DNA of 64,000 nt from Macrosoma leucophasiata (GCA_036365455.1 JAWQUS010000016.1:16019001-16083000), one strand, 5' to 3'. Shown: positions 11,871-22,565, counted from the first letter of the stretch. Notes: generated by a model not told the origin, from the sequence alone. Program-made: numbers and translations.

Positions 11871-12152
11871 ACTGGTGGTAGAGCTCCAGTGACGGAGCTC
11901 GCGGGCGTAGGCACCTCCGCATTACCTACTATACTTGCCGCTAAATGGTAGTGTTCAGCACTATCGTGTTCCGGTCAGGTGGTAATGTACGGCCCTGTTA
12001 TTTCCGTCAAAGAGGCATAACACCTTAGGCCTCAGGAGTAGTTACACATCTGCATTTTTACCTTGGTATGTGTGGGTGTCTATAGGCTGCAGTCATCACT
12101 TAACATCAATGTGAATTGCATGCTTGTTTATCACTTCCATTACATAAAAAAA
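11871..12152 (+). repeat. family A repeat, full length
   Basis: From actggtggtagagctcc (intact hairpin at 11880-11899) to cattacat plus A tail. A few substitutions and a small deletion (cttggtatgtgtggg). Confidence 0.9.
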
Positions 12153-12266
12153 TAAGCCACGTTTTTTATGTCAAATAAGGTAGACCGACAAGCAGACGGA
12201 CCACCTGATGGAAAATGGTCACGATCGAATATGGAAATTTGCTACACTAGGGCTCATTGTATTAAA

Positions 12267-12366
12267 ACGTAACTTCACGCCTGTAATCCCCGAAGGGGTA
12301 GGCAGAGGTAAATGCATGAATTCAAGCATACATGCAAACACCCACGATTTGCCGGTTACGTTTTGT
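12267..12366 (-). repeat. SINE family B, 3' part
   Basis: Minus strand ends ggcgtgaagttacg; includes ccccttcggggattacagg. Lacks the tRNA head. Confidence 0.8.
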
Positions 12367-12435
12367 TCAGTGTATTAATTTGCTCATATTCATATTTAAG
12401 TGATTAAAATAAATATAATTATTTGTTTAAGGCTT

Positions 12436-12543
12436 GGCACCGACTTCAAACCTATTAGTAAATAGCATATATAAATAATAGGTAGTATATAATTACAATT
12501 AAATCTTTATTATTTTTTACTTTTCAGTTTTGAAGTCGGTTTA
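12436..12543. repeat. small inverted-repeat element
   Basis: accgacttcaaa at 12438 faces ttttgaagtcggt at 12529, enclosing about 80 bp of AT-rich sequence. Looks like a MITE or hairpin remnant; no target duplication identified. Confidence 0.4.
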
Positions 12544-13021
12544 TCTTAACGTAGTTATATTTATTTAATACTTTTTAGTTTATTGCTGCATTTCCAATTA
12601 GATTAATGTTCACATCTGTTAAATTTGTAAAATCTGACTCTTTTAGCTCCGTGACAATTAGATACCTAATTTAAATTGTTTAGGTGTGTCGATACAAAAT
12701 TAGTACACGACTATACGAAATCAGTGAAAAAAATGTATCCACGAAGGAGTAAATAAGCTGTGTTGTGTCATCGATGAGTAAATGTGTCATTGTCACTTGT
12801 TGTCATGCGCATTAGGACTATCTAGGACGTCAGTGGATTCAACGCACTGTATGACAACTGGCCGTCTAGTCTGAGGTGAAAGTAAGTAGAAAAAAATTCA
12901 TAAAATAAAAACTGATCTCTCAATCAAAATTTTTATGGAACCAATTCGAAACTATTTTGCATCAAACAAATAAGAATTACGTGAATCGGTCCAGAAATCT
13001 CGGTAAAATTCACGTACATAC

Positions 13022-13022
<1 letters not shown>
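12544..13022. other. unassigned
   Basis: No gene or defined repeat. Confidence 0.4.
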
Positions 13023-13066
<44 letters not shown>

Positions 13067-13071
13067 CTTCC

Positions 13072-13113
<42 letters not shown>
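13023..13113. repeat. two (AT)n microsatellites, second inside a CCGG palindrome
   Basis: Dinucleotide AT arrays at about 13023-13062 and 13076-13109. The second is bounded by ccggta and taccgg, giving a self-complementary block that could extrude as a cruciform. Confidence 0.9.
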
Positions 13114-13679
13114 GGCCGAATTGAGAACCTTCTCGTTTTTTGAACTCGGTTAAAAATCGAAAGATTCCGACGTTTAAAAAAAACAAAGGAACGCTTTAGA
13201 GCACAGGGAGTTTGTTCCACAATTTGCTCGTTCTGGACAGAAATTGGGCCGGTCAATGATTCAAATATTTGTTTGAAATATTCGCAGAATATTTGTAAGT
13301 AGTATTCTATTTGTATTTTCAAGCCAACAGTTACCTAGTTGTTGTTAAGTTACAATTCTGAACCATAATTTCTTAGTGAGTTCTCAGAAGTCTTTAGTCT
13401 CCTTTTCTGAGAGTCAAAATTTTGTATAAATACCAGTTATTATGAAAAATTGAATTATTACAGCAAACACCTTAATTATTCCATCAACATTATTTCGAAG
13501 TTTGCGTTAAAGTTTGTTCTTTAATTACATAAAAGGTGGGTTTTGGATTTTCATGAGAACTCTCACTGATCGGGATTACTGTTAAAAGCTATTGAAGTGA
13601 AAACTTTCTAGCAATGCTGTGCATTTTTGTGATGGGTAAAAAATTTTAAACTCACGTCAGGACACATGCCCTGATCGAA
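13114..13679. other. unassigned
   Basis: No gene or defined repeat. Confidence 0.4.
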
Positions 13680-13782
13680 AATGCGTAAGACGGACACAAT
13701 GGTGGTGGTGATGGTGATTGATGGTGGTGGTGGTGCTCGTGCTGGTGCTGGTTTTGGTTCTGGTTCTGGTTCTGGTTCTGTA

Positions 13783-13831
<49 letters not shown>

Positions 13832-13860
13832 TTGGTTCTGGTTCTGGTGTATGAGAGGGA
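13680..13860. repeat. (GGT)n and (GGTTCT)n simple-repeat array
   Basis: Trinucleotide ggt units pass into about 18 hexanucleotide ggttct units, followed by GA repeats. The minus strand is open across it (an Arg-Thr dipeptide repeat), but that is a by-product of the array, not a gene. Confidence 0.9.
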
Positions 13861-14717
13861 GAGAGAGATAATTGTTATTTTATATTGAACTAAATTAATG
13901 CGTGCACAATGATTCCCTAGCCATTCCAAAATATCAAAAGGCACAACGTTAATATTCAAGCTTTCACTTCTGCCGGCACTGCCAGTTTCCAAAACTCAAC
14001 ATTAAATTAAATGAGCAATTTCAGAATTATTCCACGACAGAATTGTTATATCGTAATTGACTAATAATTTATTTGCTTGGAAACGGATTAAAATGGATTG
14101 TCTGTATCATGATTGATGTTCAACTAACCCTCTTCAATGTCAATATAAATTTAAGTTAAGTTTTAGTTTATCTTTCACTAATTCTTTAAGTTTCATCCGA
14201 ATTAAGAATTGCTTGTCGTGTTTTCGCCTCTTATTTAGTTTTGACTTTTAAATTGGACTTCTTTGAAATTCTAAGTTGACCAAAGTGTATACCTATAATA
14301 TAAATAATATTAGATAATGTTCCCTGAAATACCCAGACCAAGGAGGTTAGTGCATGCACATTTTCTTCTATATTTAAAAAAAGGTTCCGAATACAAAAAT
14401 GGCGAGGTTCGATGGTTCGATAGAGCGCAGGTGCGCGCTGTTCAATCTCGTCACAATGCTCTCATTATAGGTATATTTTGGATAGGTTCGTCTTTGTCTT
14501 CCTTATATTGATTTAGAATAAATTCCACTACGATAATACTTTATTTAAGTTTTTATCGACCTTCGGAAAGAGACTTCGTCTTATTTAGGGTATGTAGAGC
14601 GTTATCTCTTTCGCACCTTACCTATGTGACGTTCGTCGACCATTTTGATCAATATTTGACCAATAATGGACTGACAGTGCTGCGAGTTCCAACACTGGAG
14701 CTTGGAGCCCCACCTTA
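13861..14717. other. unassigned
   Basis: No gene seen. Short ORFs here lack any recognisable domain. Confidence 0.4.
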
Positions 14718-15120
14718 GGCGTTTCACACACAAGACCGCGCGCCGCCGCGGTAAGCAATGAAGAGGATTTCATATCGTTTGTCCTCTCTAATAAATACGT
14801 TGATACCATTCACACTGTTGTAATCTGTGGTACCTACTAATAAAATATATAATCTTTATTAGTGCCACAGCGCCACCTATATCCTCTCTTAAAAATTCTA
14901 TGTTCTATTCTGTCATGGCCGGCTCGCAACTCATACGATTGCAAGTAAGATCTCTCTATATAAATACCAATAAATGTGTAACAGTTATTACTTGTTGTTA
15001 ATAATTTTTGCAATCCCAAACTCACCACTTCAACACACACTACATCGCCCGACGGCGCGGACTAGTTTACTCACCTCCACCGCAATCCGCGGCGGCGAGC
15101 GGTCCCGTGTGTAAATCGCC
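14718..15120. mobile_element. Harbinger-like MITE, 403 bp, with TTA target duplication
   Basis: Terminal inverted repeats of about 34 bp: left GGCGTTTCACACACAAGACC then CGCGCGCCGCCGCGG; right, reverse-complemented, GGCGATTTACACACGGGACC then GCTCGCCGCCGCGG. TTA flanks both ends (14715-14717 and 15121-15123). GGC-starting inverted repeats with a 3 bp TTA duplication fit PIF/Harbinger. No transposase inside. The core holds a TATA-like motif (tatataaat, 14957) and AATAAA, which also allow an inserted solo LTR (about 14826-15045, TGT...ACA ends); I could not confirm one. Confidence 0.7.
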
Positions 15121-15192
15121 TTACCTCTTCGGCGAACTACGGGTATGAAATTATGTTTCATTTTTCTTTGTTTATCAAACAATAATTTTTGT

Positions 15193-15420
15193 ATTTTTAA
15201 AGAAAAATGGAAAGAAAAAATTGACTTCAGGCGTGACTCGAACTCTTGAGCTACTGAAGCCCTTCAGAAGGGCTTCAGTAGCTCAATTGGAAGAGCGGCT
15301 GGACTAGATTCCCAGTAGGTCGCGAGTTCGAGTCTCGCCTGAAGTCAATTTTTTCTTTCCATTTTTCTTTAAAAATAAAATATATTTCACAAGCATGTGT
15401 TAATGCGAAATGATAAAAAA
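15193..15420 (+). repeat. tRNA-like SINE (family T) in a snap-back palindrome
   Basis: The right half (15271-15351) folds like a tRNA: acceptor ACTTCAG/CTGAAGT, D stem GCTC/GAGC, T arm GCGAG-TTCGAGT-CTCGC. Its anticodon loop is irregular (about 9 nt), so it is not a credible functional tRNA. The left half is an inverted copy lacking 37 bp: outer arms 15193-15245 and 15324-15376 pair with one mismatch, inner arms 15246-15265 and 15267-15286 pair perfectly. A tail shared with 42653-42800 (ctttccatttttcttt...cacaagcatgtgttaatgcg) shows this is a dispersed family. Confidence 0.8.
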
Positions 15421-15908
15421 ACAATAATTTTTGTCTTGCGTAGGAGCTAACAGGACGTTGATTTAAACATTGTGTCTCATCAATCCGACGTTTCTTTTGT
15501 CAATAATGTTTTCTTTAGTTTGTATTCAGACGTGCGTTTGACGGATGTCATGCAAATTGCGTAAAGGGTTCGAAATATTTTTTCGGGTGCCAAAGAATCG
15601 GCATTATCTTTTGAGATGCGCAAAATGTTCACTATTCACTGTTTACAACAAGCCGATATGAATGGTGATTTGGTTCTTTGAATAGGGTTAATATAATATA
15701 TTTTGTAAATGTTTTCCCCGAAAATAAGCGGAATATGTTAGATAACTTTCTTTTCCTTGTATTCATATCATATGTAATCCACATTTTTCCGATCTTCAAA
15801 GAACGCTTCGATTAATTTTCTTTCAGCGGGATAGTCGCTGGATTTTTGATTTAGCATATTAGATTTAACTCGAATAGGATAAGGAAAATACATTATATGT
15901 ATATATAT
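15421..15908. other. unassigned
   Basis: No gene or defined repeat. Confidence 0.4.
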
Positions 15909-16319
15909 TTTTATGTAATGTAAGTGGCAAACAAGTCTGCAGTTCACATTGATGTTGGAATAGAATAGAATAGAAAATATTTTTATTTTGAATAGATCTT
16001 TACAGATACTTTCAAAACGTCAATAAATCATAAACTACCTAGAATGAATAACCATTACATATAGTAAAAGAAAAATCATACATTAATAGTAAATTAAAAA
16101 TTAGAATTTAAAAAACTTGGTTAAAACATAATAATCACAAAATTTTTCAATTCCTTCAATGATGATAAATGAAGAAAAAGAAAAACTTATTCGTCATGAT
16201 GTCAAGTGATGACTACAGCCTATAGACACCGACACAATGACCAGAGGTCAATATGCAGATGCGTTGCCACTCCTGAGGCCTAAGGTGTTCTGCCTCTGTG
16301 CGAGAAATTACAGGGCCGA
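15909..16319 (-). repeat. family A repeat split by a LINE tail
   Basis: Begins atgtaatgtaagtggcaaac, is interrupted at 15956, resumes at 16203 (aagtgatgactacagcc) and stops at cagggccg, where the long inverted repeat begins. About 100 bp of the distal part, including the hairpin, are missing. Confidence 0.85.
15956..16196 (-). mobile_element. 5'-truncated LINE 3' end with ATTCT tail
   Basis: Inserted in the family A copy with duplication TGATGT at 15950-15955 and 16197-16202. On the minus strand it ends in aataaaaatattttctattc plus further ATTCT units, a short tandem tail typical of several non-LTR clades. No coding sequence remains. Confidence 0.7.
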
Positions 16320-16320
16320 T

Positions 16321-16686
16321 TATCTACTGACTAAAATATTAGTAGCTAAATCATATAGAAGTAGGTACAAATCTTCTCAAATAACGCTGTTAATGAAATT
16401 AGAAATGTTTTTTTTAAATTTTTTTATTCCAGTATATTAACTTGTATCGTCAAGACACGAGAGACCACCGACAGCGAATGAACAACTGAAATCAAAAGTC
16501 ATATTTACTCGCGAGCTATGATTTTGATTTCAGTTGTTCATTCGCTGTCGGTGGTCTCTCGTGTCTTGGCGATTTAAATTAATATTCTAGTTCTTAAAAA
16601 ATAAAAATAAGCATTTCTAATTTCATTTGAATAGATTTGTACCTACTTCTATATGATTTAGCTACTAATATTTTAGTCAGTAGATA
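16321..16686. repeat. long inverted repeat (foldback)
   Basis: Left arm 16321-16497 and right arm 16522-16686 are reverse complements. The inner ~50 bp (from atcgtcaagacacgagagac) pair almost perfectly, and the outer ~110 bp also pair, with indels (for example aacgctgtta only in the left arm). The loop (16498-16521) contains the palindrome ctcgcgag. A transcript would form a ~170 bp hairpin. Origin unknown; no other copy seen in the window. Confidence 0.85.
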
Positions 16687-18716
16687 TTTCAATGGAAGAT
16701 GCTGTCTGTCTATCTGTCTGATCCTTTCAAGGTTACATTGGGAAGCCAATTGTGATTAAATTCAATTAGAATTTAAACTAAAGATAAGCGCTAGCTTACA
16801 AAGAAGCTTGTCTTTTGTGACTTCACCTTTTGCACGGATAAATGATCTTATTTTTTTAAATACTATCCAGGCCTCTAAAGCAAAAAACCTTTATAGGATC
16901 CTTTGTTGTCCATCTGTCTGTCTGTCAAGACCCTTTTTGTAGGGAATACGTTGAGATATCCAATTGAAATTAATATCAAATATTTAGGTCTAAAATCTCT
17001 AAAAGATCTGTAACACTGATATTCTCAGATCTTATTTCACGCAATAAAAAAATACGACAGTTTATGCGCATATTTTCATAGAATTGTAAGGGAAATCAAA
17101 AACCTATGGGGTACTTACCGTTGTCCTAGAATCGTAAAATTTGGTAATAAGCATGTCTTATAGCACAAAAGAAAAAAACCTGAGAACCGTAAATATATAT
17201 CTAATAAAATACATTAAAATTTGTGGTTGGTAAATTGGCCGTGACCCTGTCTATATATTTGAGAACAACAACGACACAAATTTGGCCGGTCGTGTTTTTT
17301 AAAATACTTTTAAGTTATTTACTGTTTTTATTTCCGAAAACAGTAAGCGTTAAATGTTGAAATAAATGTAGAAGAGATGTTAACTTCTAGATTGGGGGAA
17401 AACCCGTAAAGTAGCATACGAAAATTCACAGTTGTACGGAACCCTTCGCGTGCGAGCCCGACTTGCACTTGGCCATTTTTTAATATAATACATAACTTTT
17501 GCAAATTATTATCACGAGCAATCTTCAATTTCAAATAAAGTAATTTCGTAGCGATCACGTCGAATTTATTCACTGTTAAATAAGTCTCGATGAAAGTAAA
17601 CGAAAATAAACAAGCTAATTTTCTTAATAGTCCTACCTCTCTTAATTGGTTCAATAGGAACTTCAGTTAGGTACCTATTTTATACAGAAGTTGAGACAGC
17701 TGTAGGTTATGTTTTGAGTTAAGACCGTAGTTAAAAGCTTTACGCAGTACAGACTTTGAATAATGAAGGTTTTGTTCTTTTTATTAACTTAATCTTTGCT
17801 TTCGTGAATTAATAATTTTCGTTTTAATCTGTTGGATTACAATTACTGTTGATGTAAGTTAGTTTTACAAATAATAAATGAATACGCATTTAACGTTTAC
17901 GCAGGTTTTTTTTCGAGAGCTTAATACATTGTAGATATTATATTTTGCGGACATAAGAAGAAGTTGGGAGTGTTGTATACGCGAGAAGATAAATTATACA
18001 ATGAACACGCATTTGTTTATTTTTGAAGTTCCGTAAAGGAAAATCGGAACCCTAATAAGATTGTGGCTGTCTGTTCGTCTGTCACAGCCAATTTCCTTCA
18101 AATTTTTCAAAAAAGATTAACTAACTCTATTCTATGTCGTAACCTCGACCTTAACCTCACTCAATGGAATTGGTATTCTTAGTTGTAACTAATAACGTTA
18201 ACTCGACATTCTGCTACCGTTTGAGGTAAGAAAGCAATTGTCAAACTCCATGGTACCTCAACACCTACCTTGAAATTTCGAGGAGTATTTACATTTACGC
18301 CATATTCTTGCGCTCAATAAGTTTTTCGTGTCGGAACTGTCTGGAAATATAATTAAATACCATATTTTGCTATAAAAATGTTTTTTTTAAAGATTTTTTG
18401 AATTATTCGTATGACACATGAGTTACTGTCAAAATACAACTAAGAATATGGATTTCGAGGCGTCCTCATAAAGTGTCCTCAGCTGAGTGTGATTCAAGGA
18501 ATGTTTCGAGTAATGTCTTGGAATATGGGTGTAAGTGAATATCCCTCCAGATGATGCACAATTGTGGCCATATTCGGGGGCGGCTTCAATCCAATAGAGA
18601 GAACGTCTTTCGGCTGAAGTGATAATGAGGATGATTTGTACTATTAACTTAAAAAAAAAGACATTTTCCCCATTTGTTAAATATTTATACAACAAAAAGC
18701 TGCAATTATCACTACA
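16687..18716. other. mostly unassigned, with repeat scraps
   Basis: No gene seen. TCTG-containing stretches at 16700-16730 and 16910-16930; a family E 3' scrap at 17410-17482 (gtacggaacccttcgcgtgc); another at 18022-18105 (gttccgtaaaggaaaatcgg); a LINE tail ending at about 18640 (gaacgtctttcggctgaag followed by degenerate GAT units). Confidence 0.45.
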
Positions 18717-18984
18717 CTAGCGACCCGCCCCGGCTTCGCACGGGTGCAATGCTGATATACTAAATACGCTACAGAAAAACTGTGAACGTTGTTTATAAAA
18801 AAACATAGCGGCCCGCTCCGGCTTTGCACGGGTTTAAAATATGTAACTCACTGAAAAAATGATAAAATCAATCCAGTAGATTTGATTTATTCATTTACTG
18901 CCCGTAGCCCGCACGCGTTTTTGGAGTACTTAAAACAATTCCCCTTTCCTTATCTTTGGAATATCTTTTATACACAATATTTTC

Positions 18985-19110
18985 ACTTTTTTTTACATTT
19001 TTACTTTTTTTTTACATTTTTACTTTTTTTTACATTTTTACAATTTTTTAACATTTTTACTTTTTTTTACATTTTTACTTTTTTTTACATTTTTACCTAT
19101 TTATTTTACA
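18985..19110. repeat. T-rich minisatellite (acatttttactttttttt units)
   Basis: About six imperfect units of 18-20 bp lie just downstream of the helicase stop, inside the Helitron 3' region. Confidence 0.85.
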
Positions 19111-19125
19111 ACAATAATTAATATA

Positions 19126-19452
19126 TTACAGAATATCTTTATATACAACGTTCACAGCTTTCTTGTCATTAGACAATACAAACATGTTTTCTCTAGAGGT
19201 TACTCTTGAAAGAGCGACATACAGTTGGCCATGTGAAAAACAGTCAACGCTCAAATCTAAGCCTGCAACGTTGAAGGTTTGACCCTGTGATTTATTAATG
19301 GTCATTGCAAAAGATGTCTTTACCGGAAACTGTAAACGTTTAAATTGGAAGGGTAAATCCGATGGTATCAGAGGGATTCGGGGGGCCTCCGACGCGCTAT
19401 TTATAGGCACGCTGCCGCCGCGCCGCGTCGCCCTAAACGCTACGTTCCGCAA
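19126..19452 (-). pseudogene. Helitron Pif1-like helicase, C-terminal fragment
   Basis: The last ~80 residues match the C-terminus of Rep/helicase proteins of Helitrons: [20 protein letters not shown], then [12 protein letters not shown] (SF1 motif V region) and [10 protein letters not shown] (motif VI). These belong to the DNA helicase that drives rolling-circle transposition. The N-terminal ~23 residues of the open frame ([13 protein letters not shown]...) come from GC-rich DNA across a deletion junction near 19390 and are not helicase-like. No Walker A/B or Rep domain remains. Non-functional. Confidence 0.85.
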
Positions 19453-20001
19453 TTTTTAAATCTGTACATCTTCAAAAATATTGATTTAAATCAGATGCTG
19501 TAAAAGGCCAAATAGATCTATATTAAATCAACAATGTATTTAAGGTATTTAATTGGATAAGGATTAATGCTGTATTGGTTAAAATCGCTTCGAATATTAG
19601 TCATTATTTGTCGTAAAAAGTAAATGACAAAAAAATGTTATTGTGGGATATCCATAAGAGATAGACATATACCATCGCGGAGTTTTCTGTAGACCTTTTC
19701 ATTGTGTACAATACTTAGTACATTATTTTGATAAATCTCGTAGGATTCAGCCTGCGTTTGCAATGTAAGCGGAAAAAATGTAATTATTTGCGACATCACA
19801 TTAGAAACCTCAAAAATAACAGTATTTGTCCACTATTTAATGGATAATATTATACATAAAAACCTTCCTCATGAGTTACTCTATCTATTAAAAAAAACCG
19901 CATCAAAATCCGTTGCGTAGTTTTGAAGATTTGAGCGTTCATAGGGACATACAACATGACACATGACAGAAAAAGCGACTTTGTTTTATACTATGTAGTG
20001 A

Positions 20002-20428
20002 TTTATCAAAAAAATACACCTGAACAATTAACTAAACAAGTGCCTCAAGATATTATTTCAGTTGAATTTCAAAAGACGATTCATAATCTCATAATTTAAA
20101 CGATTCCTAATTTAATATTTGTAGTCAAAGGATCTCAAATATAATACCTTTTAAGTACAGTTCTATTTAGAGGGGTTTATTAGAATGCCCTTCATGTAGG
20201 TTTTGTTTTTTGGTCGAAAATCTTTTGTTCATTTCAATATGTTTTTCAAATAGTTTTGCTAAATTTGTACCTATATAAAAAATACTTGAAAACATTATGT
20301 TTATTCTATGACAGGATTTCATTCAGAAAATATGTTTTTAACAGAAAAGTATTATTATGATGTACTTTTTAATCTGTTGTCTCTTTATCTGCCTGAGACA
20401 CTAATGAATAGGTACAAACATTTTACAC
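20002..20428. other. unassigned
   Basis: No gene or defined repeat. Confidence 0.4.
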
Positions 20429-20495
20429 AAGTATATTAGGTAATGCGGTGGTGCCGACGCTCGCGAGCTCCGTCACTGGAGCTCTATCACCAGTA
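20429..20495 (-). repeat. family A repeat, hairpin end only
   Basis: attaggtaatgcggtggtgc to gagctctatcaccagtaa with an intact hairpin; the rest is absent. Confidence 0.85.
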
Positions 20496-20741
20496 AAATC
20501 ACTGCTGTAGGTATTTATTTTCGTAAAGCGCATTTATCGAGCGCGTAAAGAGAGTTTAGCGATAAACTCTGACAGCGGCTTTGTACAGATAAGCAACAGG
20601 ATGTAAATAATGGTATGTTTAAAAAAATACTCAATACAATATAACATATTTTAATGTAGGTGTCAAACGCGCTTGTACTTCATATTGATAAAGTGAATAA
20701 TGAATCCAATAAACATTTACACAAAATCCGTAGGTCTAAAT

Positions 20742-20953
20742 CAGAGAATATGTAATAATACTACGTATAGAATGGACACTTCGACATCCCGCCCGATTTC
20801 CCCGCATCACCCAACCACCTCCCCTCTTATGGGCGACGGTTGGTATTTTCTACGTGCTACGCACACAAATGCACGTGTAAATACACGTCATTGATTGATG
20901 TCTGTGTAATAGAGACCAAATTAAGCGTTTGTATGGAATTTTGGCGGAGTGTG
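20742..20953 (+). repeat. family C repeat, copy 1
   Basis: Starts cagagaatatgtaataatac, includes cttatgggcgacggttgg and gtaaatacacgtcattga, ends ttggcggagtgt. Near the two ends ggacacttcg and cggagtgt(cc) are inverted relative to each other, so a DNA-element origin is possible. No coding sequence. Confidence 0.75.
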
Positions 20954-21009
20954 TCGTTGTTTTACCGCTGTGATATTAATTACGGGGCAAAACTTATACG
21001 GTTTATTCC

Positions 21010-21050
21010 CGTTGTCGGGGACAACGCGCCGTGTCCCAGTCACGGGGACA
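21010..21050. repeat. two adjacent perfect hairpins
   Basis: CGTTGTC/GACAACG (21010-21026) and TGTCCC/GGGACA (21032-21050) in a locally GC-rich stretch between a C and an A repeat. Confidence 0.7.
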
Positions 21051-21136
21051 GCGGGACCATCTAAACGGGACACGATAGTGCATACACTACCTTTTTTTAT
21101 TGGCAACCGCCATGATGCATAACTGACAGCATCACG

Positions 21137-21229
21137 TTTGAACACTACCATTTGGAGGCAGCTAAATCAGGTAATGTGACGGTGTCTACGCTCTTGAGCT
21201 TCGATTCTAGAACTGTACCTTCAGTAAAA
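21137..21229 (-). repeat. family A repeat, older subfamily, hairpin-side half
   Basis: aacactaccatttggaggc to ...ttcagtaaaaag. A further piece (gggacacgatagtgc) sits at 21067, separated by unrelated sequence. Confidence 0.7.
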
Positions 21230-21265
21230 AGATATAAATAATAATTATGCAATATTATTGTATTT

Positions 21266-21547
21266 TTACTGGTGATATAGTTCTTGTGACAGAGCTCGTA
21301 GCGGCGTAGGCACCACTGCATTACCTCTATCTGCCGCCAAATGGTAGTGTTCAGCACTATCGTGTTCCGGTTAGATGGTAATGTATGGCCCAGTATCAGA
21401 TATCACAGAAACATAACAACTTAAATCTCAGGGGTGGAAATGCATCTGAATTTTGACCTCTGGTTTTGATATAGATGTCTATAGGCTGCAGTGATCAATC
21501 AATGTGAGCAGCATGCTTGTGTGTCACCTTACTTAAATAAAAAAAAT
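21266..21547 (+). repeat. family A repeat, older subfamily
   Basis: tactggtgatatagttcttg to the terminal A run. Head-to-head with the previous copy, 36 bp apart. Confidence 0.8.
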
Positions 21548-21915
21548 ATGATTAAAATACCTAACTTATTGTATTTACGGAATATTTTTTTTTTGGTAAA
21601 CAGAGTCTGCCCTTGTACGTCTACATAAAACCTTATCATACTTTACGAAGTGGAGAGGCAAAACAGAAGTTATTACTCCTGAAGCCAAAAAGATTTTTGC
21701 CCTGGATTAATTCCGGGACCGTCTAATATAAGAGAACATTGCCATGTATTTCTGCATCGAATGCAAGATTCTTGTACCAGTGATCACACAAAACATCCCC
21801 AACATGCATTTGCAAAAAAATATAACTTTTGGTTGATTGGACACGTCCACAGTTCACCATTTTCCTGAAAATGGTATGCTTGGTTGTGTTTTTCTCATAT
21901 CAGTCGACTTAAAGG
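21548..21915. other. unassigned
   Basis: No gene or defined repeat. Confidence 0.4.
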
Positions 21916-22134
21916 CAGAGAATATGTAATAATACTACGTGTAGAATGGACACTTTGACGTCCCGCCCGATTTCCCCGTATCATCCAACCTCCTCCCCTC
22001 TTATGGGCGACGGTTGGTATTTTGTACGTGCTACGCAAACAGGTGCACGTGTAAATACACGTCATTGATGATGTCTGTGTGATAGAGACCAAATTAAGCG
22101 TTTGTGTGGAATTTTGGCGGAGTGTCCGCGGTGT
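21916..22134 (+). repeat. family C repeat, copy 2
   Basis: cagagaatatgtaataatac to ggcggagtgtccgcggtg, very close to copies 1 and 3. Confidence 0.75.
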
Positions 22135-22233
22135 GTTAAAGGTAAGGGAGAGAATGAAAGGGTGTTTTTTTAATGGGTGTAAGCACCAGTGTCAGAGCTC
22201 ATAGCGATGGAGTTTAAGTTTTATTTCCAGTTA

Positions 22234-22565
22234 AAAATTACGTAACTCCACGCCTATAATCTTTGAAGGAGTAGGCGGTAAATGCATGCATTCAAGCATA
22301 CATGCATACATTCAAGAATACATGCAAACCCACCATCCGCCGGTTACGTTTTGGCCCATGTAACAGGTGGCGAGCCTGATGCCATCTCCGGGCACATTAC
22401 CAAACTCCGAAGTACTGGGAAACTTCCATAAAATGTAGATATCCAAATAGAACTAGAGATAAAGGATTTTAAACCGTTATCTCTGATAGACCTAGACCCG
22501 GGAATCGAACTCAGAACCTCCAGCGTAGTAGTAGTAACCTGCTACCACTAGGCTACTGAGGCAGT
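22234..22565 (-). repeat. SINE family B, full length
   Basis: Minus strand: ctgcctcagtagcctagtgg (box A) ... gttcgattcccggg (box B) ... ggcgtggagttacg. Holds a small tandem duplication of cattcaagcatacatgca. Confidence 0.85.

Larger units (their letters stand above)
18717..20001 (-). mobile_element. internally deleted Helitron with helicase remnant
   Basis: On the minus strand the 5' end is TCACTACATAGTATAAAACA, preceded by A (position 20002), and the 3' end is a GC hairpin (GTGCGAAGCCGGGGCGGGTC) then G, CTAG, then T (18716). This A|TC...CTAG|T structure with no target duplication is diagnostic. Inside lie the C-terminal part of a Pif1-like helicase (19126-about 19390), a T-rich minisatellite (18985-19110) and a second, decayed 3' hairpin near 18806-18835. 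At about 1.3 kb it lacks most of the Rep/helicase protein and must be non-autonomous. Confidence 0.85.

Noticed and set aside
13657..13992. 111-codon minus-strand ORF with Arg-Thr repeats
   Set aside because: It is only the translation of the GGTTCT hexanucleotide array; no domain, and the frame is open because the repeat lacks stops.
14826..15045. Solo LTR (TGT...ACA with TATA and AATAAA)
   Set aside because: No matching 5 bp target duplication at these ends; the better supported boundary is the surrounding TTA-flanked inverted-repeat element. Kept only as an alternative.
15271..15351. Functional tRNA gene
   Set aside because: Acceptor, D and T arms fold, but the anticodon loop is about 9 nt and the same sequence plus a long 3' tail is dispersed, so a SINE is the better call.
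20921..21357. Two minus-strand ORFs of 70-76 codons
   Set aside because: Translations of family C and A repeats and the GC hairpins; no protein features.
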